Shown here: positions 24,999-35,876 of the stretch, in pieces
Numbering within the stretch: the first letter of the stretch is position 1
Layout of the letters: the number at the start of each line of letters is the position of its first letter
Source of the DNA: Cephalotus follicularis
Taxonomy: Eukaryota; Streptophyta; Magnoliopsida; Oxalidales; Cephalotaceae
Assembly (NCBI GenBank): GCA_001972305.1
Contig: BDDD01000919.1
Coordinates: forward strand, 430,768 to 494,767
Length of the DNA stretch: 64,000 nucleotides
Direction of reading: 5' to 3'
Program-made: the position numbers and the translations under genes
Notes under the pieces: generated by a model
Database searches by the model: none
Told to the model about the DNA's origin: nothing
What the model saw: only the letters and a program-made list of their open reading frames with translations

Positions 24999-25168
24999 TG
25001 TTGTACATAAACATATTAGGATAGATTAATCTTTTTATCTATGAAATATGAATGCATTTAAGAATAATATTATGTAATTAAAGAATATGAATATTTTTAA
25101 GAATAGAATTCAAAATTACCTTGAAGATAAACCAAAAACACTTTTCAATCTTTATTTTTCAGTTTCCA
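24999..25168 (+). repeat. 3' LTR of the old copia element
   Basis: About 170 bp, pairs with 13610-13783; preceded by GAGGAAGAG. The end is placed at CAGTTTCCA and is approximate. No matching 5-bp duplication was found on its far side. Confidence 0.75.
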
Positions 25169-25637
25169 AGTCTTTACGAAACGCTTAGATAATCTGTTAT
25201 TGACAATGAAATGTTCATGACAAACAATCATCTATTCATTTGTTCCCATTAGATTTGTAATTTATTAACATTTAATAGATACAATATGAAAATTGATCAT
25301 TTCGTCCGGCCCTGGGTGCTGACCGTCATCAAAATGTCCAAAAATTTTAATAGAGAATTCAAAAATCTTATTTCTATATCAAAACTTTGATTAGTTTCTA
25401 CAATAAAAATAAATTTCTTTCATATAACAATTTAATACATGTAATAACAACCAAAATAATATTCATATTTTATGTATAATCTGGGGGTTGGGGTGGATTT
25501 TGGAGTCGAATCTAGTTCCACCAATACAATCAGACATGCCCAATATGTTCTAGATCAAGTCAAATAAGAAATAAAGAAACCCCTTTCCATCAATATAATC
25601 TATCAAGCAACAAATTCTGTAAACAAAATACAAAAAA
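25169..25637. other. Intergenic DNA / metacaspase 3' flank
   Basis: About 470 bp of AT-rich sequence between the copia 3' LTR and the metacaspase stop codon. It must hold the metacaspase 3' UTR (minus strand). No gene or repeat recognised. Confidence 0.6.
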
Positions 25638-28600
25638 TCATAGGTGGAAAGGTTTACTATACACATCAAATGGCTCGCAGGCAGTCAACTGTGGCTCCTG
25701 TCAAATAAAAAAAAAACAGAAAATTCAGGTACTAGTAATATGCATAAAAATAAAAACTTCGAAAACAACTAGACTTCTAACAATTAACTTGTTTCATAAA
25801 CTATGTGATGCATTCTCGTGTTTACATAGTGTGACTGGCAAGTTGCAAGCAATATTTGTTTCTAAATTTTCAGGTTAAATTCCCAAGCCAAGGAACTCCC
25901 CTAGATTCCTAAGTTGACCTTAACTCTGACACTTTCAATAACAGTGAGTTTATTTTTTTACTCCTTTTATCCGCCTCTGTGTAGTCACAAGAAAACTTAT
26001 ACATGGCAACATTACAAGTTTCAATCATGCAGAACCGTACACCACATGAAAGCATCGGTAGGAAATTTTCTTGTTTGAAGAGAGTATCATGGACCATACA
26101 TCCCCCTTGAAACAGAAGCAAACGGTGAGCGGGGGCTGCGGCAGAAACCTATGTTTGTCTACATCATTGATCAGTATCAGCACCCATGTAACAATACTAT
26201 ATATATAACCAGGCGAGCCTGTACCTGTCTGAGTCCACCACTAAGACTGCCTCCTGTCAAAAGCATCGTCAGGAGAGATGTCACAGCACCACCGCCAAGG
26301 TCATTACCCGTATTTCGGATGGTAGTACGCATTGAATTGAGCATGCTTCCATATGTAGTTGCATGTCCACGCTCAATAGCTTGGATGAAACAAAAAGTCA
26401 TGGCACCTGTAGACGTAATCTTTGAGAGAGCCTGCTCGCAAGACGCATTTAAAATTTTATTATAGTATTTTAGTAGTATGAAAAAGCCTGATGAGTATTG
26501 AAACTGACCAAAACGATGTAATGAGGTTTTGATAAACTTACAGAAGTATCAGCAGATGTCTGATCATCATCACAACCACTGAATGAAATGACTTCTCCGC
26601 CACTAGTTCCTTTCCATAAACCTGATCGTGGACGATGGTCCTCCCATACATATTGTCCACTCCTATTGCCAATAATGAGATACCCACAGTAAAAACTGAC
26701 TTTGAAAATTGTCTAACACAAGAAATAATTCAAAGAGGGAGAAACATATTGGGATCATCTTGTAAGAGCAACAAAAGGCAATTTGTTAAAATTACAAATC
26801 TGCCCGTTCCTAACTCAAGAATGTATCGGTATCAGGAGATTGTTCATGGAATCTTAATATATAGTCACATAAAAGTTCACATCGTGAAGAGCTGATGAAA
26901 GAATCACCTAATAACAACAGCCCACACACGCAACATCTTCCCCACACCCCCACCCATGGCAATAAAAAAAAAAGGTTCCGGATATCAGTTACGTTCATCA
27001 CAGGGACCCAAAATCACAATGGAAGTCTTGTATTTCCTAAGAATAAAAACCAAGAAATCTATTATGGCCTATGAACCTTTTTCTTTTCGAATTTTTCTCA
27101 ACGAGGACATAACCAATATTAACAACTAACCTGTTCATCCTACAAAGGAATGGTAAATCCAGTACAGTACCACTATGGCAAGCATCAATTATTGCATGAA
27201 GCTTAGCCCCGAGAGGAAGAGGCCTAACGATCGTTGCATTTATCTCATCATCAACAATCATACCCTGAGTTTCAAAGTCCAGGGGACAAAGAGTTTCATC
27301 GAATCCATCAACTTCGTCACCATTATAGTTTCTTTGCCGGGAACCATGCCCTGAATAGTGAAACAGCAGGGAATCTCCCGATTGAGATCCTTGTACAAGC
27401 CAATATAATGCCATCCTCATGTTCTGTTTAGTTGGAAGTCTGTAGGGATCAGTTTCTTCTTCTGCATTTCAAATAATTGTTAATAATTAAACCAAAAAAA
27501 TGTGATACACTTCAGCCTAATAGATCCAAAAAGTGAACCTATTTGTAAAACATTTAAAATTTCATTTGCAGTTAGGAGTCAGCAAGAAAGTGTAATCATG
27601 GACTTCTCTAGAAAACTCAATGAGAAAAAAAAAAAAAAAAAAAATTATAACCACATACACTCAAACGATAAAGCAACTTTATCTTTAACACACCAAGAAA
27701 AAGTTTGTTTCACGGACTTTAGGTTGCTAAGAAAGTGGCAATACTTTTTTGGTCTCCCGTTAAGTATTGTTCCAACTCCAAACAATCATAAAATTCCAAG
27801 CTCATTCATTCTTCCTAATTTTTCTCTGCCTTCTGGGTGTTCACTTTGACTTCACTGAATTTTTAACTCCAAGTTGGGGAACCAATGACGAAGGAAATCC
27901 AGCAATACAGGGGGAAACAGATGTAGGTAATAAACTTGCTAGATTATCCCAAATCAGCCATAACACTCTAGCTTTATTCTGCTGATTGACAAAGGTAAGC
28001 AAACATAAACTAATAAGAGATGTCCTTTATGCATGTCAGTGTACGCAACTTTTAATTATCATACCTATGATCAATATTCCATAAATTTAACAGTTAGATT
28101 TAATGTTCCATTTATATAGATCATGCATATAAATTTTCAGGTCAATGAAATATTTCTAACTAATTCATCTTCATGTATTTATTTAGTCCATTATATAATT
28201 TTGTCATATACCATCAAAGAGTAGCTTATTCAATATCTATAGATATCCAATTGATGTGAAAAGTTATATGCATGATTTACATAGATAGAAGATTCAAAAC
28301 AAATGTTGGATTTATATAGATAAACATTAAATGTAACTGTTGAATTTATAAAATATTAATCGTAGTATGCTAATTAAAAGAGTTAATGTATGGTATGTTT
28401 CAGTTTCTTTAACCCTTACATTATTAATTGTGAGCATCGCCATAAAGGGAATGCAGTTCCATTATTCGGGATTCTCAAGGAGTAGCTTTTAGAATTCCAT
28501 ATATTGAAGAACACCAAGACTTCTTGTGTTAAAGCTTGCTAGCACTATTGTGCATTCAACAAACTTGAATCACATTTCATGAAGCAAAATTGTGATGTAG

Positions 28601-29684
28601 TTGGGAGAAGCGATGGGCAGGTTTTACTTAGATTTGCTATGGAAGCCTAAGTTTCATAGAGGGAAACAGAGGGAAAAGAGCGAAGGTTGCTTAAACAATT
28701 AAAACCTTTATTTAGTTCAAGGAGAACTTGAAAAAGCCAAAGGCTAAATTCCATTAATCAAAATAAGAAGTCTGTAGTATAACTCCTGCATCATATTGGC
28801 AAATTTAAGTCTCTCAACAGTAGGCTATCGCAAAGATTGGCAGCCACATCTTAGCACCAAAATCCTAGTCACACCGAACTGCCACCTTGAGTTTGAGAGA
28901 GATGTTAACGCGATAAACATGTTGACTTGGATATGATCATGTGTATCAACTTCGTCCAGTTGTAGAATTATAGGTAGCAATTACCTGTATATTTGATTTT
29001 ATTACTTATCTTGCATAATGGCTGGTACCCCTCTCATGTATTGTAGTACAAGATTCTTCTTTTCTTCTTTTGTTCAATACACAACAACACCAATGGAAGA
29101 GATTGGTCCCCCAAATCACAAAGTTAACTAGATACCATATTTACGCATTCTACAACAAAGAACTTGTAAATTTCACAACTATGTTCAATATTTCTCTAAT
29201 TTTGAACTTACCATAACAAAACAAGCTCTATTTAATATAAACCACGAATGATCAAATCACTAAAAGAAAAAAGAAAAAAGAAAAAAACAGGGGGAGAGAA
29301 GTTACCAGTGAGCATGAGAATGGAAGCTTCCGGGAACTGAAATTTGTTGATGAGAAGATAACGCATGCACTTGGCGTCGTTGATGCAGCCCTTGAGCTCG
29401 TGCCTCGAGTACCTGTACGATATCCCGCAGATCACGGCCTTCTTCCTCCCGTGGGCGTTGGGCGGCGGTCCAGGCGGCGCGTGGTTGTAAGGCGAGGGAG
29501 ACGGAGGTGGGACGTTGGTCGAATGGGGGGCGCTGCGAGGGTCAGCGATGTGAGTGACGGCCTGGCAGATGGCGCAGCGGATTGATCGGGCACCCGGCGG
29601 CAGCTGCAAGGAAGTCCGGCAGGTGGAGCAGTTCACCAGCATCAATGACGCCGGATTGTGTCCGTACATGTTTGGCGGGTACAT
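25638..29684 (-). CDS. Type I metacaspase with LSD1-type zinc finger (metacaspase-1-like)
   Basis: Cysteine protease of the caspase fold that cleaves after Arg/Lys; plant type I members act in stress and hypersensitive cell death. Exons on the minus strand are 29684-29306, 27461-27131, 26662-26542, 26431-26225 and 25697-25638. All have GT/AG borders and phases that join to 365 residues, close to Arabidopsis MC1. Residues 17-45 form an LSD1-type zinc finger (C19xxC22, C37xxC40) and about 50-78 a proline-rich prodomain. The p20-like domain starts at RKKAVICGISY (80-90); the catalytic His165 lies in FHYSGHGSRQ and Cys221 in DACHSGT. The p10-like part follows (GCDDDQTSADTS, ITSTGAMTFCF, NSMRTTIRNTG) and the tail EPQLTACEPFDVYSKPFHL is the standard C-terminus. 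No defect seen. A minus-strand TATA-like TATATAA lies at 29811-29817, about 130 bp upstream of the ATG. Which MC1-3 paralogue it is cannot be decided here. Confidence 0.95.
27462..29305 (-). other. Long intron 1 of the metacaspase gene
   Basis: 1844-bp intron between the zinc-finger exon and the catalytic exon. It contains a poly(A) run on the plus strand (about 27628-27646) and a foldback MITE (28047-28384). No coding sequence is supported inside it. Confidence 0.85.
28047..28384. mobile_element. Foldback MITE in metacaspase intron 1
   Basis: The left arm beginning AACTTTTAATTATCATAC (about 28047) and the reverse complement of the right arm beginning AACTCTTTTAATTAGCATAC (ending about 28384) match over roughly 65 bp, including AACAGTTA followed by ATTTAATGTT after one mismatch. 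The size of about 340 bp and AT-richness fit a MITE. The interior shares TATATAGATCAT and TATTTCTAACTA-TTCAT with the element split at 30043/47014, so they are probably one family. Target duplication not resolved; superfamily unknown. Confidence 0.65.
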
Positions 29685-30042
29685 GGGGATTCAGGGGTAT
29701 AACTGGAACAAAATCAGATTTGCAGTTTTGATTGGAACCAAGAAGGGGACGAACAAAGAAAAAAAAAAAAGAAACAAGCCAATCATAGAAATTATTAGGA
29801 CTATTTTCTTTTATATAATATCTGTTTTTTTTATAAGATTAGTTCTTGGGTCCATCTCATTAAATGTTAATAGTTAGTTGAAGGAATGGGCTCAATCACT
29901 CGCGTGGAAGAAACCGAAAGAGGTAAATTTAAAGAGATGGGTGTGGGAAGTATTTAATTAAAGGTTGACCGAAAACATAAGGATGACAGGTGAAGTTCGG
30001 TGACAACTAAAAAGCCTTGTTTTTTACGATAGAAGTTCGTGG
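29685..30042. promoter_or_regulatory. Metacaspase promoter region
   Basis: About 360 bp between the metacaspase ATG and the MITE remnant. On the minus strand it includes a TATA-like site (29811-29817). The Tat retrotransposon starts at 30152, so less than 470 bp of the original upstream sequence remains next to the gene. No other elements recognised with confidence. Confidence 0.5.
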
Positions 30043-30151
30043 TAAAAAGATAATTTCATTCCTCCTTAAATTTAGATTTAAACAATTCGTTTTGCAAACA
30101 TATATGGTTATTATGTTAATTTATATATAGATCATATATATTAATTTTTTA

Positions 30152-30946
30152 TGTGAAAAAAATCTATCTATATACATAACGACACGTGTCCTACGCAGAC
30201 GTAGTCAAGTGTCTAGGAGCATTAAAACTTACATGTGTATGGGTCAGAGGAAACTTATTAACTAAAGCTAGAGAAGCAGGTGAAGACATTCTCTTCGGCC
30301 TCCTTGGTTGCATTACAGAGGACGTCCTCCTCGGTTCCAGTGTCGAGGACCTCCTCCTCGACTGCATCGCAGAAGACTTCTTCCTCGGTAGCATTGCAGA
30401 TGACCTAATGCTTCAAGCGCCAGCCCTTGAAGAAACTCTCGACGTTAAAGACCTTGAAGCGGATAAGATACCAGAGGACCTCTCTTTCCTCGTCCTCCCC
30501 AGGATGAGGCCATAAAATCAGCCTACATTCTAGGGATTCACCTCTTCAAACATGAAAAGATAAGATATGATAAACGTCTTATAGGGAATGTACCACCGAA
30601 TCCCGCGGAGATCAAGGAAAATGTCCGAGATCCTCAGCATTTCCTTAGGGGCACAACAACCACCTCTGATTTACACGCTCAGGCAGTTACAAACCAACAC
30701 TATAAATACCAGTTTCACAGTCAAAACAAAGGTCAGCCATTTTTACTCTCAAAAGAACCTTATTTTCTCTGTGCAGTGCCTAACTTGAGCGTCGGAGTGT
30801 CCTCAGGAGAACAACCTCCTGGACCTTCAACAAGTTTGCTTACCTTGTGCAGACCGTTCTTCTCAGGCATTTTTTTGAGCGTTTCCATTAACAAATCAAA
30901 ACCCTCCACGTAGAGTACTGTTGAAAGAAGGTTTTTTGCATTAATA
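30152..30946 (+). repeat. 5' LTR of the Tat element with a 27-bp minisatellite
   Basis: Contains a 27-bp tandem repeat from about 30284 to 30400 (three full units at 30320, 30347 and 30374, and one 36-bp fused unit that lost 18 bp). TATAAATA lies at 30701-30708. It ends TGCATTAATA, where the 3' LTR has TGCATCAACA. Confidence 0.85.
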
Positions 30947-30991
30947 GTTGGCGCCGTCTGTAGGAAGCGCAGCAAAAAGCCATCAAGAATC

Positions 30992-32535
30992 ATGCCTCCG
31001 AGAAAGAATATCAACAACCAGTCTGGAGCCACCAGCAACCGACAACAGGAGATCCCACCTCCTCCTCCTCCTAAAGCTGGTCAAATTGCGGCTCCGGAAT
31101 AAGCTCTCGTCAATCAGCTCCTCCAAGGAATGGAGCGCCTCACAAACTTATTGGCAACCAATCTAGCCAACCAGGGCCAGGCTGGACCTGCCCGAACAAA
31201 TGACCGAGGACAAAGCGGTCTTGACAGGCCAATGGTGGAGATTGGACACCCCAGAGGTGCCAGGTGAAACCCGCCGAGGGGAGAGAGACTCCCCCCGAGG
31301 AGGTCAGAGGACAATATTCCCCTAGGGAGGAGACCTAAGATCAATGTATCTCAGAGGGCAGAGTTCTCAACTACCCGAGATCAGCCCAACGATCCCAGAA
31401 GAGTGCATCCTGAGCACCATGCCATGGAGGTGGATCCCCAAGGGGAAGCCATGGGGGCAAAGGATGCACGAGCGCGATCCAATGCCCCACGCAGAGCAGG
31501 AACGGTCCAGGGGAGCAGGGTAGACCGTGCGGCCACACTGGCCGGGGAGTCACGAGTCTTTGGTAGGGCCAGGAACATGGAGGATGTGGAGCAAGCAATG
31601 AATAGAAGGCTTGCTACGCACCTACATCCAAACAATGTTGGTGCACCAAGCCTCGAATGCCACACCTTGTCGAGGATTCCCGGCAACATTAACTGGTGCA
31701 GCCCAGTCGTGGTATTTCACCCTGGCTAAGGGTTCGGTGGAGAATTTCGATCAGTTTATGGAATTGTTCGTAACCAAGTTCCTCAACAGTACTATGCAGA
31801 GGAGGAACTCTACCCATTTGATCAATGTGGTACAGGGAAGAGATGAGTCACTAAGAGATTACCTTACCAGATTCAACAGGGAGTCTCTCACAGTAAAAGA
31901 CCTGGAGCCATCATTCGTCATGGCAGTGGCTTGAGGAACAACTCGTCCTTTACTTTCTCTCTTTTGAAGAAACCCGCATTGGACATGGCAGGCCTGCTGA
32001 AGAGAGCAAAAAAATATGTCAATGCCGATGAAGATATGGCGGCTAGGAAACAAAAAACACCATGGTCGGGCCATCAGGAGGAGAAAGGGGAGCATTCACG
32101 AAATGCTCCCGGAAGAAAGAGAAGAGGAAGGAGAGGTCAGAACTGTCCAAGGAAGACCTCATGCACAAACTCTCCAGGAGAGAGGACTCACCCAGGGGAG
32201 GGGCACCTATCCCATTCTACAACAACTTCGCCCCCCTCCTGGACACACACAAAAGAATACTTGTTGTGGAGAAGGATAAGGTCCCCATCCAATGGCCTGA
32301 AAAGATGATGTCCCTAGTAGAGAAGAGGGAAGTGGAAAAATATTACCGGTACCATCGTGACCACGGCCACGATACCGAGGAGTGCAGGCAATTGAAGAAT
32401 CAGATTGAGGACCTGATTCAGAAGGGTCACCTGCGCAAGTATGTGGACAGAGATGCTCCCCAGGGAAGAAGGGAGCAAAGGAGAGAAGAGGCTCCTCGAC
32501 AACAACAGGAGTAGCAGCAACAGGAACCCAGGGGT
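30992..32535 (+). pseudogene. Tat element gag, broken
   Basis: Starts MPPRKNINNQSGATSNRQQE at 30992, soon hits a stop (near 31100), and runs through several frames. The retroelement gag block is recognisable at about 31640-31930 (GAAQSWYFTLAKGSVENFDQ; RDYLTRFNRESL) and the downstream block at 32326-32433 (KYYRYHRDHGHDTEECRQLK). The frame ends just as the 32540 solo LTR begins. Not functional. Confidence 0.82.
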
Positions 32536-32539
32536 GTTA

Positions 32540-35500
32540 TGTAACGCCCCAAACCCCAAGGGTCAACCCCCAAGGTTTGACGCGCTACTAACAGTATCAT
32601 TCATTTAATATTCAGCGGAAATTAAAACCTTTCAACAATATAATAATGCATGCGAATAAAACCAATTAAATATCATTTGCGTGGATAAACCCAGTGTTAT
32701 ACAATACTGTTCATAAAAGGCTCTGCCACATGTCTGCAGGTCAAGAAAAACAATATTCAAAATATAAATAAGTCGGTCGTCGATCTGCTGTGGAGGAGAC
32801 TCACCCGGGGCTTCAATCCTCGGCTAGCTGCGAAGCTCCACCTGTACCTGACCCATTACATTAAAATGCAATGGGTCAGCGACCACTGGTCGTGTAGGAA
32901 CTACAACCCACTCATGCATGGAGATGCAGATGTAGCAGGCAATATGCAATGCAAATGAGAGATGCAATATATATAACAGTATAATCCAATCAATGAACAG
33001 TCAAAGACAGTATCACACAAACATATACAAGCAGAGGAGAATAAATGTGCATGCCTGCATAATCCTTAGCATCATTATTATCCTTTATTCCCGGACTACT
33101 CTACTCGAATCATACATAAAATCATATCACAGAGGAGTCTAGTCCGGTCATCCTATGGTCGGGTCAGTATACATGGTTCACCTTTAGGATCACCAGCCCG
33201 TGGAATTCTCCTCCGGTTCACCTCCTGAGCGGTTCACCCTTTGCTCACCTGCTCGCGGTTCACCCCTTGGATCACCAGCCTTGGCGGAATTCACCCTTAG
33301 GTTCACCATTGGCGGTTCGCCCGAGGATCACCTGCCTCGCGGAGTTCACCCTGTAGGTTCACCTGCTTGGCGGAATTCTCCCCTGTTGGGCTCACCAGCT
33401 CGGACCATTTATCTAAATCTTTTCCTCACTTATTTCCCTTTCCTTTTTCTTTGGCTTCCTTACGCCATTCCTTAAGTCAGACCAGGGCTCACCATTGTGC
33501 AGGGCACTTCCCTTGCACAAGGTTCGCCTCAGCACGTGCATGACGCATGCAAGACCTCATTCACTTCTTAATTATTTGCACGAGTATTTTCATGTGTCAA
33601 TTCCCTTATCCTCAAGTATTAGTCAGGGCGCATGCATGCTTAATTTACCCTTAAATTCCTTTCCTCAATGGAAGCAGGTAAAGCCACTCTTCATCATATA
33701 TCATTCGCCAGGGGACACTTACACATACATGTCCCACTGTTCTTATCCTACTTCCCATTTAATTCCCTTTTCCCACAATTACAGCTCTCAGCCTTTTTGT
33801 CCACTGACTGACGCGTTAAACATCAGTTCAATCACTCGTGATATTGGCTTCTTAAAGACTCGTGGCTGAGCACAATTAAATATATATATATGTACCAAAA
33901 CGCATGGCTACAGTGCATAACAAGCAGGGCACGTACTGTAGCGCTCTGGCAGGACGTGTAGCGCCAGGACACGTGCGGGAAGGAGTATGGTGTGCACAGG
34001 CCATCTCGGACGCATATATATACACATATGTTTACATTTGAGCGTCTTCTCCTCTGGAACACAGACAGGGGCTGTGCTTGACGCATAACCAACACATGGT
34101 AGAGAAGAGCTTGCCTGCATGGCGAGGACGCAGGCATGGTTGGGCACCACCTCGGCATGCTCGGCGCATGCATGATTGGCTGCACCCATGCTCGGACGCA
34201 TGTAAGGCAGTGGAGGGCTCGGCAAATACGCATGGCAGAGGACGATGGTGTCCCCTGCACTTGGTCCCTGGCACCTAGACGCTCCCCAGGTGCATGCATG
34301 GCAGAGGAGAGCTTGCTGGCGCTTATGTTTCATATATAGGCATTGTCAAAGGAAGGCTCAGAGGTTGTGCTCAGCGCTCGGCGCCGCAACAGAGGAGGCC
34401 GTGCGCCTTGGCAGAGGAGCACCATGATGCATGTATGGCAGAGGACAGTGGTTGGGCGCCTACGTCGCACGCAGAGAACGCATGCACGGGACGCATGGAG
34501 GTATACAGTGAGGAGTCCACCGCCATTTCATGCACGGGAAGCATGCTAAATAGTGTTCATGGCACCTTGGACGCATGCTTGTTCGGTAAGACGCTTCCTC
34601 TGCACCTGAGCACGATGGGTATCTCGCTCATAGGTTCCTCTGATACATGCCCATCTCGGCGTCTGGTGGGGAATGACGTGCTCTGATACATAACAGAAGA
34701 TGATTTAGCATACACCACCATTGGACGAGTGGCAGAGAAGAGCCATACATGAGTGGAGAGCTCTAGCGGTCGACTTGCAATGCTGGGGACGCATGCAGTC
34801 AGTGAGGAGCTCGACATCTACGGCGTTAATGGCAGAGGAGGGCTCTTCACACAGGTGTGTCCTCGGCGTACAATTTGGGATGCATAGTACGGTGGCATCC
34901 TCGGCGCCATGACAGTGGAGAGCCATAGATGGCAATGGCACCTTGGACACCTGACAGTGATCGGTGGCGCCTTGGTATGTTTGGGTCCTCGGATATTGGC
35001 TCCTCGGACGCATGGCTATCTCGGCTCATGGGTGCATGCTTGAGATGCATGCTCACGTCATAGAGAGGATGCACTATTCGTGCAAAGGCCACCAGGTCGC
35101 ATGCTCGGGTTCGTTCCTCAGCCCGCTCATCATGTATGGCGCTATCAAGCATGCTTAGCGCATGGAATGTAAGGCCTCCCAAGATGCGTTTATACTCAAT
35201 TCCTAATGACAGCGCACTTAGTCGCATATATTCATTTCATCTAAACAGTGTATTCAATTCTAATATCCATCAATTATGGAGGGTCATTGAATCTATCTTA
35301 GTCCTCTACCTTTATACATTCATCTATCACTGACGAGCAATTACACTTAGCAACTATAGCTAATACACATAAAGTAAAGCACCGAGTAGGAGTAGATCCT
35401 ACCTGGATCAGACGAGATTGCAACGCTTCCTTTACTGGTTCCTCCTTTGCCATCATTGCTTCTTCTCTTTAGCTCCTTCACTTCACTGTGGCTTCTCTTT

Positions 35501-35871
35501 GTCTCTTTCATTCTCCAAAAGCTCAGCAGCCCTCTCCATTCTTTCACCTTCCTTTTATAGACACAGACGAATACTCTAGAATTCTCTCCATATTTCTACA
35601 ATTTCTTTTTCTGAATTGGGCTAGTGAACTTGCTGGTCGGCCCACTCTTCCTTCAATCCAATATGGCCCAAGTCTCATTTGCATCCTTCTATAATAACAT
35701 AGCCCACTAGTAACATGTTTTAGGCCCGAATTCCTCCATTATCCATTTATCAATCGGCCCAAGACCACGGAATATTTCAAGCCCAATTCTTTATTAATTC
35801 AATTTATACCCCAGTACATTTTGGGGCCCAATTTTCATCCTTTAATTATTTATAAAATTTCGGGTATTACA
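32540..35871 (-). mobile_element. Solo LTR (3.3 kb, Tekay/Del-like ends), perfect duplication TGTTA
   Basis: The unit starts TGTAACGCCCC and ends GGGTATTACA, flanked by TGTTA at 32535-32539 and 35872-35876, and interrupts the Tat gag/protease junction. No internal domain is present, so it is the product of recombination between two LTRs. On the minus strand a TATA box (TATAAAAGG, about 35556-35564) lies some 310 bp from the start, arguing for minus orientation. A minisatellite of GGTTCACC...GGAATTC units lies at 33176-33400, and repeated GGACGCATG words occur at about 34190-35020. Many overlapping ORFs in the GC-rich part are not genes. The family is shared with 47920-50358. Lineage is inferred from the ends and length only. 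Confidence 0.88.
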
Positions 35872-35876
35872 TGTTA

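Larger units (their letters stand above)
13610..25168 (+). mobile_element. Old Ty1/copia retrotransposon, split by a nested element
   Basis: Similar LTRs of about 170 bp lie at 13610-13783 and 24999-25168, both starting TGTT and ending in a T-rich block followed by CA. A tRNA-iMet primer site TGGTATCAGAGC follows the 5' LTR at 13787-13798, and a purine run (GAGGAAGAG) precedes the 3' LTR. The two LTRs differ by many substitutions and indels and no matching target duplication was found, so the insertion is old. Gag starts at 14341, is broken at 14860 by a 6.25-kb nested element, and resumes at 21125. Without the nested element the length is about 5.3 kb, normal for copia. Confidence 0.85.

Noticed and set aside
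13605..25173. Target duplication of the old copia element
   Set aside because: CATTG on the left does not match AGTCT on the right; ends are approximate and the element is old.
26025..26135. Alternative last exon of the metacaspase (acceptor CGCAG, reading PPLTVC...)
   Set aside because: In phase and open to a stop, but the family C-terminus EPQLTACEPFDVYSKPFHL is encoded by 25697-25638 with a good acceptor, so the upstream exon is probably spurious or at most a rare splice form.
26177..26401. Separate short minus-strand ORF
   Set aside because: It is part of metacaspase exon 4 read on into intron 4.
30186..30515. 109-codon ORF with a 9-residue repeat
   Set aside because: Formed by the 27-bp LTR minisatellite, whose length is divisible by three; not conserved as a frame in the other LTR.
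33832..35227. Overlapping ORFs of 60-155 codons on both strands in the GC-rich region
   Set aside because: They lie inside a solo LTR, overlap in several frames, have no recognisable domains, and arise from GC-rich repeats with few stops.
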